From positions 1 through 64,000 of the forward strand of contig CAJTPR010000007.1 of the NCBI GenBank assembly GCA_910578275.1: 64,000 nucleotides of DNA. The letters are read 5' to 3'. The notes under the pieces are model-generated. The model was not told the DNA's origin. It ran no database searches and saw only the letters and a list, made by a program, of their open reading frames with translations. This stretch comes from an uncultured Bacteroidales bacterium (GTDB lineage Bacteria; Bacteroidota; Bacteroidia; Bacteroidales; P3). Made by a program: the position numbers and the translations under genes. Positions within the stretch are counted from its first letter, which is position 1; every line of letters begins with the position of its first letter. This document shows positions 59,865-64,000 of this stretch, piece by piece.

Positions 59865-60625
59865 AACGGCCTCCTTCTCTTGAACGCCGACGCGCCGCCG
59901 GGAGAGAAACCGCGGTTGTTGTCGCGATTGTTGTTTCCACCGTAGTAACGACGTGTTCCGCTTTCATTGCCGCCGTTGTTGTAGTTGCTCCGGCTGTTAT
60001 GGTAGGTCCGCCTTCCGGTGTTCTCGTATGCGCTGACGTTGATATACTTGCTTTTGCGTTCCAGGCTGGGCTTGTTGTAGAAAGTGGAATAGACTTCCCC
60101 TTTCATCGCGTCGGTATAAGTGAGCTTGCCGTCGGATATGACATGAAGATGCTCGGCTACCAGTTCGTCGCTCAGGATGTCGTCGTTCCAAAGGTAATAC
60201 GACTTTTTCATCTGCACCGTGATCAGGTTCAGGGCCGCGTTCTTTTCGGGGCCGTCGGGCATTTCGGTGGCCTTGTGGATCATGGCCTCGAGCGTCTTGC
60301 CGTAGTATCTGAACTTGATGGGTGTTTGCCGGAACACGAACGGTCTGACGGAGGCCGCCGTCTTGTTGCGTTCGGGAGCGGGATAGGGGTTGTCTATGTC
60401 GAGTTTGAAGTCGCTCATGATGATGAGCTGGTCGTAGAGCTTGTGCATGTAGTCGTCCAGTTCGCGTACTTGCGGGTGAAGGACTTCCATGAAGCGGAGT
60501 ATCGTCTGGGCGGCGCGGTTGCGGGCGGTCTTGCTGGGTATGCCGACGGCGAAGTCCACCATGTCCTGGAGGCCTCGACCGTATTCGGTATAGACCAAGG
60601 GTCTTCTTTGGGTATTGTATTTCAT
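59861..60625 (-). CDS. DUF4290 protein with low-complexity tail
   Basis: A 254-residue protein of unknown function, restricted as far as I know to Bacteroidota. The N-terminal 190 residues are mostly helical (LVYTEYGRGLQDMVDFAVGI, HPQVRELDDYMHKLYDQLIIMSDF) and form the DUF4290 domain. The last 60 residues are an Arg/Gly/Asn/Tyr-rich low-complexity tail (RRYYGGNNNRDNNRG) like those of RNA-binding or condensate-forming proteins. It is first in the operon with murA and priA and overlaps murA by 4 bp. ATG 60625 (MKYNTQRRPLVYTEYG) is the family start. Confidence 0.86.
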   Translation of the reverse strand: MKYNTQRRPLVYTEYGRGLQDMVDFAVGIPSKTARNRAAQTILRFMEVLHPQVRELDDYMHKLYDQLIIMSDFKLDIDNPYPAPERNKTAASVRPFVFRQTPIKFRYYGKTLEAMIHKATEMPDGPEKNAALNLITVQMKKSYYLWNDDILSDELVAEHLHVISDGKLTYTDAMKGEVYSTFYNKPSLERKSKYINVSAYENTGRRTYHNSRSNYNNGGNESGTRRYYGGNNNRDNNRGFSPGGASAFKRRRPF

Positions 60626-60697
60626 AAGATAACGCTTTCCGATTGAGATTCCCGTACGAAAAGGCCGCAAGATCGGCTTGCTTCGGACATAGGGGCT

Positions 60698-60705
60698 CCA
60701 AAGAT
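60698..60705 (-). promoter_or_regulatory. -7 box of the DUF4290-murA-priA operon
   Basis: TATCTTTG on the - strand, 72 bp before the ATG. Exact -7; no clear -33 element. Confidence 0.48.
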
Positions 60706-60832
60706 ACTATTTTTTTCGGGAGTTTCCGTTCCGTTTTCCCGTCCGCGCGTCTTTTTCCGATGATTCGTTTCGTATTTGTCTGATGTATTGGTGTTTTTTC
60801 TTTTGATGTGCGCGTTTCGCCTCTGTTTTGTT

Positions 60833-61594
60833 TCAAGGAATATCTTCGGCTTCGTTTCCGGGCGTTCTGCCGGAAACGGCCTGAGCGGGGTGATGCAGGA
60901 ATTCGTCGATGTGGCGGGCGTCTTTCACATTGAATTCGCCTATCTTGGTGCGGCGCAAGGCTGAAAGGTAGGCTCCGCAGCCCAGGTATTCGCCCAAGTC
61001 GCGTGCAATGGCGCGGATATAGGTTCCTTTGCTGCATACGATGCGGAAATCCACTTCGGGAAGCGCGATGCGCGTGATTTCGAATTCGTGGATCGTTACC
61101 GGCTTGGCTTCCAGTTTCAGTTCCTTGTCGGCGCGGGCGTATTGGTAGGCGCGCTTGCCCTGCACTTTCACCGCCGAGAAGACCGGCGGCACTTGCAGGA
61201 TTTCTCCCGTGAAATGTTTCGCCGCCTCCAGAATCTGTACTTCCCTTATATGGGCATGGCCTCCTCCGGGTTCCACCTCGCTTTCCAAGTCGTGGCTTTT
61301 GGTCGTGGCACCGATCACGAACGTGCCCGTGTATTCTTTCTCATGGGCTTGGAATTCCTCGATTCTCTTGGTGAACTTTCCCGTGCAGACGATCAAGAGT
61401 CCCGTCGCCAAGGGGTCGAGCGTGCCGGCATGGCCGGTCTTCACGCGCCGTCCTGCCAGTTTGTGCGCCCAGTTGCGCACGCGACTCACGACATTGAACG
61501 AGGTCCAGTCCAACGGCTTGTCTACGAGGATTACCTGGCCCAGTTCAAGCGGATGTCGTTCGCTTTCCGGAATTTCTGTTTGTTGTTTCTTCAT
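60833..61594 (-). CDS. truB: tRNA pseudouridine-55 synthase
   Basis: Makes pseudouridine 55 in the T-loop of all tRNAs. It is 253 residues. The catalytic Asp60 is in GHAGTLDPLATG. KEYTGTFVIGATTKSHDLE, PPVFSAVKVQGKRAYQYAR and CSKGTYIRAIARDLGEYLGCGAYLSALRRT are the conserved blocks. No C-terminal PUA domain is present, as in other short bacterial forms. It follows lpxD at a distance of 121 bp that contains a hairpin. Confidence 0.95.
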   Translation of the reverse strand: MKKQQTEIPESERHPLELGQVILVDKPLDWTSFNVVSRVRNWAHKLAGRRVKTGHAGTLDPLATGLLIVCTGKFTKRIEEFQAHEKEYTGTFVIGATTKSHDLESEVEPGGGHAHIREVQILEAAKHFTGEILQVPPVFSAVKVQGKRAYQYARADKELKLEAKPVTIHEFEITRIALPEVDFRIVCSKGTYIRAIARDLGEYLGCGAYLSALRRTKIGEFNVKDARHIDEFLHHPAQAVSGRTPGNEAEDIP

Positions 61595-61666
61595 AAAGAC
61601 GAGTCGGAAATGCGGACAAGGCGGGGACGAAACGGAGCCGTGCCGCGCTTTCGGATGCCCCGGACG

Positions 61667-61703
61667 AAGAAGCGGTCAAAGCCGTGCGCCTTGACCGCTT
61701 CTT
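61667..61703 (-). other. 13-bp hairpin between lpxD and truB
   Basis: Perfect stem 61667-61679 with 61691-61703 and an 11-nt loop, just after the lpxD stop. Only a weak T-rich tail (CTTCTTCG) follows on the - strand, so it may attenuate instead of fully terminating. Confidence 0.45.
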
Positions 61704-61715
61704 GGAGGGATGGGA

Positions 61716-62753
61716 CTATTTTTTGAGTTCGGCCAGTTCCTTTTCCACTTGGGCCAGCCGCTCCACGATGCCGTCCAGGTTCTTGAAATGCACGCAGGAA
61801 CGGCGGAAAATGGCTGGATCCAACGGGGGGGCGCCGATGAATACGGAATTTTCCTTGCGGATGGAGCCCGGAACACCCGTCTGGGCGGCGAGTTTCACGC
61901 CGTTGGCGATCGAGATATGGCCGGCCACGCCCACTTGGCCGCCGAGCATGCAGTTTTCGCCGATCTTGGTGGAGCCGGCCACGCCCGCTTGCGAAGCCAT
62001 GACCGTGTTCTTCCCCACAACCACGTTGTGGCCTATCTGGATGAGATTGTCGAGCTTCACGCCCTCCTTGATGACCGTCGAGCCCATCGTGGCCTTGTCC
62101 ACGCAGGTGTTGGCTCCGATTTCCACGTTGTCTTCCAGTATCACGTTGCCGATTTGCGGGATTTTCTCGTAGCTGCCGTTGTTGGGCGCGAAGCCGAACC
62201 CGTCGGCCCCGATTACCGCGCCGGCCTGCAACACGCAGTTCCTGCCGATGCGCGAATGGGAATAGATCTTTACGCCCGGATGGAGCGTGCAATTTTCTTT
62301 CACGCTCACGCCGCTTCCGATGTAGCATTGCGGATAGATCTTGCAGCCGTCGCCGATTTCGCTTCCGGAGGAAACGACGCAGAACTCGCCTATATAGACG
62401 TCTTTGCCTATCTTGGCGTCGGGGGCGATGGAAGCCAGCGGCGAGATGCCCGGCTTGGGCGTGATGTAGTCGTTGTAGAACGCCAGCAGGCGCGCGAACG
62501 ATTCGTAGGAATTCTCCACGCGGATCAACGCCGCGCTTACCGGGTGTTCGGCCACGAAATCCTTGTTGACGATCACCGCCGTGGCTTTGGTCTGGTAGAT
62601 GTAGGGCGTGTATTTCGGGTTGGCCAGGAAAGTGAGGCCGCCCTCGTGTCCTTCTTCTATCTTGCAGAGCGTGTGGATAGTGGCATCCGCACGACCGCCT
62701 TCAACGGTTCCGCCGATGATTTCGGCGATCTTGGAAAGGGAAAAGCTGAGCAT
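61716..62753 (-). CDS. lpxD: UDP-3-O-acylglucosamine N-acyltransferase
   Basis: Third step of lipid A synthesis, adding the N-linked acyl chain. It is 345 residues. An N-terminal uridine-binding domain (about 1-100) is followed by a left-handed beta helix of hexapeptide repeats (about 107-300). The catalytic His242 is in IQIGHNVVVG, and the acyl-chain region is IGADGFGFAPNNGSY. A C-terminal helix (about 318-345) makes the trimer cap. In many Bacteroidota lpxC-fabZ follows lpxD; here truB follows instead. Confidence 0.95.
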   Translation of the reverse strand: MLSFSLSKIAEIIGGTVEGGRADATIHTLCKIEEGHEGGLTFLANPKYTPYIYQTKATAVIVNKDFVAEHPVSAALIRVENSYESFARLLAFYNDYITPKPGISPLASIAPDAKIGKDVYIGEFCVVSSGSEIGDGCKIYPQCYIGSGVSVKENCTLHPGVKIYSHSRIGRNCVLQAGAVIGADGFGFAPNNGSYEKIPQIGNVILEDNVEIGANTCVDKATMGSTVIKEGVKLDNLIQIGHNVVVGKNTVMASQAGVAGSTKIGENCMLGGQVGVAGHISIANGVKLAAQTGVPGSIRKENSVFIGAPPLDPAIFRRSCVHFKNLDGIVERLAQVEKELAELKK

Positions 62754-62803
62754 TATTCAATTGATGTTTGGTCGTAAAAGGGCATAGGCCCGTGCAATCC
62801 GTG

Positions 62804-62811
62804 CAAATATA
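62804..62811 (-). promoter_or_regulatory. lpxD -7 box
   Basis: TATATTTG on the - strand, 50 bp before the lpxD ATG. Confidence 0.45.
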
Positions 62812-62841
62812 CGCAATAAGGTTTGAATGCGTGGAATATGA

Positions 62842-62873
62842 ATTGTATATTCGGCCTCTAAGACGTAACTTTG
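62842..62873 (+). promoter_or_regulatory. Promoter of the SAM hydrolase-gldF genes
   Basis: ATTG (62842-62845), 20 bp, then TAACTTTG (62866-62873). The ATG follows after 10 bp, so the leader must be very short. Confidence 0.6.
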
Positions 62874-62883
62874 TTTCCATATT

Positions 62884-63732
62884 ATGTCGATACAAACGGT
62901 AACACTGTTGAGTGATTGGGGCATTGCCGACCATTACGCCGCCGTGGTGAGGGGCAAGTTGCTTTCTTTCATGCCCGGGGCGAACGTGGTGGATATTTCC
63001 CACATGGTACCCCGCAACGACATTTACGCCGCCGCCTACATGGCTTTCGACACCTATCCCTATTTTCCCGAGGGTAGCATCCATATCATCGGCGTGGACG
63101 ACATCGCTTCACCCCAGGCTCCGCATCTGGTGGTGCGGTTCGACAACCATTTCTTCATCGGGGCCGACAACGGCTTTTTTTCTGTCCTGCAAGCCATAAC
63201 GGGTCGTAATGCGCAGGAAATATATGAAATAGAACGGGTCTACCAGGAGTCTGACGTGTTCACGTTCCCGGCCAGGGACCTGTTTCCGAAAGTGGCCGCC
63301 CTTTTGGCCGCCGGCACGCCGTTTTCCGAGATCGGTCCTGCCGTGCAACTGAGGTTCAAGATGCTCGACGGCGGCATCTTCCTGCAACGGGTCGCGGAAA
63401 AGGATCGCGAGGGCAACGTCATCGGCCTGAGGCTGTCGGGGCGGGTGCTCCATGTGGACGGTTTCGGCAACATCGTCACCAACGTTACCAAGACCCAGTT
63501 CGACGCTTGCCTCAAAGCCTATCCGTTTGCCGAACTGAGCGTAGGCTGGAAAGTATTGGACGGTTCCTTCGCCAAGGCCTACATGGATGTGCCGGAGGCC
63601 GACCAGGCTTTCATCTTCCTGGAAAACGGGTTTCTGGAAATCTCGGTGAATCGCGACAATATGGCCAAGTTGCGCGGGTTGAACAAGAATGCGAAGGTGA
63701 ACCTGCGCTTCGGGCAGAAAAACAAGAAATAA
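62884..63732 (+). CDS. SAM hydrolase / SAM-dependent halogenase family protein
   Basis: DUF62-type enzyme, family activity hydrolysis of S-adenosylmethionine to adenosine and methionine. It is 282 residues, the usual size. LLSDWGIADHYAAVVRGKL, NVVDISHMVPRNDI, FIGADNGFFSVL and HVDGFGNIVTNV are the recognisable blocks. The normally conserved VVDPGVG-x-R segment is IGVDDIASPQAPH here, so the Arg of the Asp-Arg-His triad described for archaeal relatives is not obvious. Activity is therefore uncertain. gldF follows by 6 bp. Confidence 0.85.
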   Translation: MSIQTVTLLSDWGIADHYAAVVRGKLLSFMPGANVVDISHMVPRNDIYAAAYMAFDTYPYFPEGSIHIIGVDDIASPQAPHLVVRFDNHFFIGADNGFFSVLQAITGRNAQEIYEIERVYQESDVFTFPARDLFPKVAALLAAGTPFSEIGPAVQLRFKMLDGGIFLQRVAEKDREGNVIGLRLSGRVLHVDGFGNIVTNVTKTQFDACLKAYPFAELSVGWKVLDGSFAKAYMDVPEADQAFIFLENGFLEISVNRDNMAKLRGLNKNAKVNLRFGQKNKK

Positions 63733-63738
63733 GGAATC

Positions 63739-64000
63739 ATGCGTTCGTTGCTGGACAAGGAAATACGATTGTTCTTTTCGGGGCCGTTGGCCTATCTGGT
63801 GCTGGCCGTCTTTTTTACGGCGAACGCGCTGATGTTGTTCGTGCTTCCCACCTCGTTCAATATCTTCGATTCGGGCTACGCCTCCTTGGACGCGTTCTTT
63901 TCATGGGCGCCGCTCGTGTTCCTGTTCCTGGTTCCGGCCTTGTGCATGCGCGGATTTTCGGAAGAGAAGAAAAGCGGAACGATGGAAATGCTCCTTGTCC
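63739..64000 (+). CDS. gldF: Gliding-motility ABC transporter permease GldF, 5' part
   Basis: The first 87 residues of an ABC-2 type permease; the gene runs past the right edge. The N-terminus (LLDKEIRLFFSGPLAYLVLAVFF), then LPTSFNIFDSGYASLDAFF, VFLFLVPALCMRGFSEEKKSGTMEMLLV, match GldF of flavobacteria. Membrane segments lie at about 14-36 and 56-71. GldF, GldG and GldA form a transporter needed for gliding in some species and kept in non-gliders. The companion gldG should lie just outside the window. Confidence 0.88.
   Translation, partial: MRSLLDKEIRLFFSGPLAYLVLAVFFTANALMLFVLPTSFNIFDSGYASLDAFFSWAPLVFLFLVPALCMRGFSEEKKSGTMEMLLV

Noticed and set aside
1..64000. CRISPR array, prophage, insertion sequence or rRNA operon
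   Set aside because: No regularly spaced direct repeats, transposase, integrase, phage structural gene cluster or rRNA sequence was seen. The S74 fibre is a secreted bacterial protein, not part of a phage cluster.

Overview
The window looks like a chromosomal segment of a Bacteroidota (Bacteroidetes) bacterium, most likely Bacteroidales-like and GC-rich for the phylum. The basis is the gene content: a type IX secretion (T9SS) sorting domain, GldF, an S46 dipeptidyl-peptidase, a bacteroidetal glutaminyl cyclase, an RseC/SoxR-reducing protein, DUF349 and DUF4290 proteins, PhoH with a PIN domain, and MurA with Asp in place of the catalytic Cys. Many gene starts are also preceded by the Bacteroidota promoter pattern TTTG-N19-21-TAnnTTTG instead of an E. 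coli-type -35/-10. PerR plus reverse rubrerythrin fits an anaerobe. I see no rRNA, prophage, insertion sequence or CRISPR array. This is mostly core chromosome, with about 50 protein genes and two tRNAs.

Layout. 0-2 kb: the 5' part of a large secreted surface protein (- strand), running off the left edge. 2.2-8.5 kb: valS, an LptF/LptG permease and ligA (+). 8.5-13.6 kb: a - strand block with an NlpC/P60 peptidase, tonB, a lipoprotein glutaminyl cyclase, pheS, a cyclophilin and comF. 13.7-17.4 kb: a membrane coiled-coil protein, a ROK kinase, YraN, PerR and rubrerythrin (+), then a two-way terminator and tRNA-Met. 17.6-25.9 kb: a DegT aminotransferase, tRNA-Arg, a GNAT acetyltransferase, mgsA, a structured intergenic region, an arginine-decarboxylase-like enzyme, a degenerate T9SS-type reading frame, manC and an S46 peptidase. 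26-30.5 kb: tightly overlapping DUF349-trmD-phosphomannomutase-smpB. 30.5-35.5 kb: radical SAM, clpC and an MFS transporter (-).

35.9-44 kb: gyrA, a TPR protein, an S41 protease, a TlpA lipoprotein and phoH (+). 44-50.1 kb: a von Willebrand A membrane protein, fabG, rseC, HU, fmt, ribH and a TPR membrane protein (-). 50.2-54.1 kb: a two-gene surface module (a small T9SS-sorted protein, then an 848-residue secreted fibre with YadA-like head repeats and an S74 self-cleaving chaperone domain), followed by ftsE. 54-62.8 kb: dusB, a PfkB kinase, priA, murA, DUF4290, truB and lpxD (-). 62.9-64 kb: a SAM-hydrolase-family gene and the start of gldF (+).

How the parts fit. Envelope building (manC, phosphomannomutase, lpxD, murA, LptF/G, ftsE, fabG), translation and RNA modification (valS, pheS, fmt, trmD, truB, dusB, smpB, two tRNAs), DNA maintenance (ligA, gyrA, priA, HU, comF) and peptide use (S46, glutaminyl cyclase, NlpC/P60, S41) dominate. 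The most interesting items are the T9SS-protein/S74-fibre pair, a 19-bp UUCG-capped hairpin inside a cluster of stem-loops between mgsA and the decarboxylase gene, several palindromes at promoters, and a second promoter-like motif, TAnnTTCG, seen ahead of several housekeeping genes.
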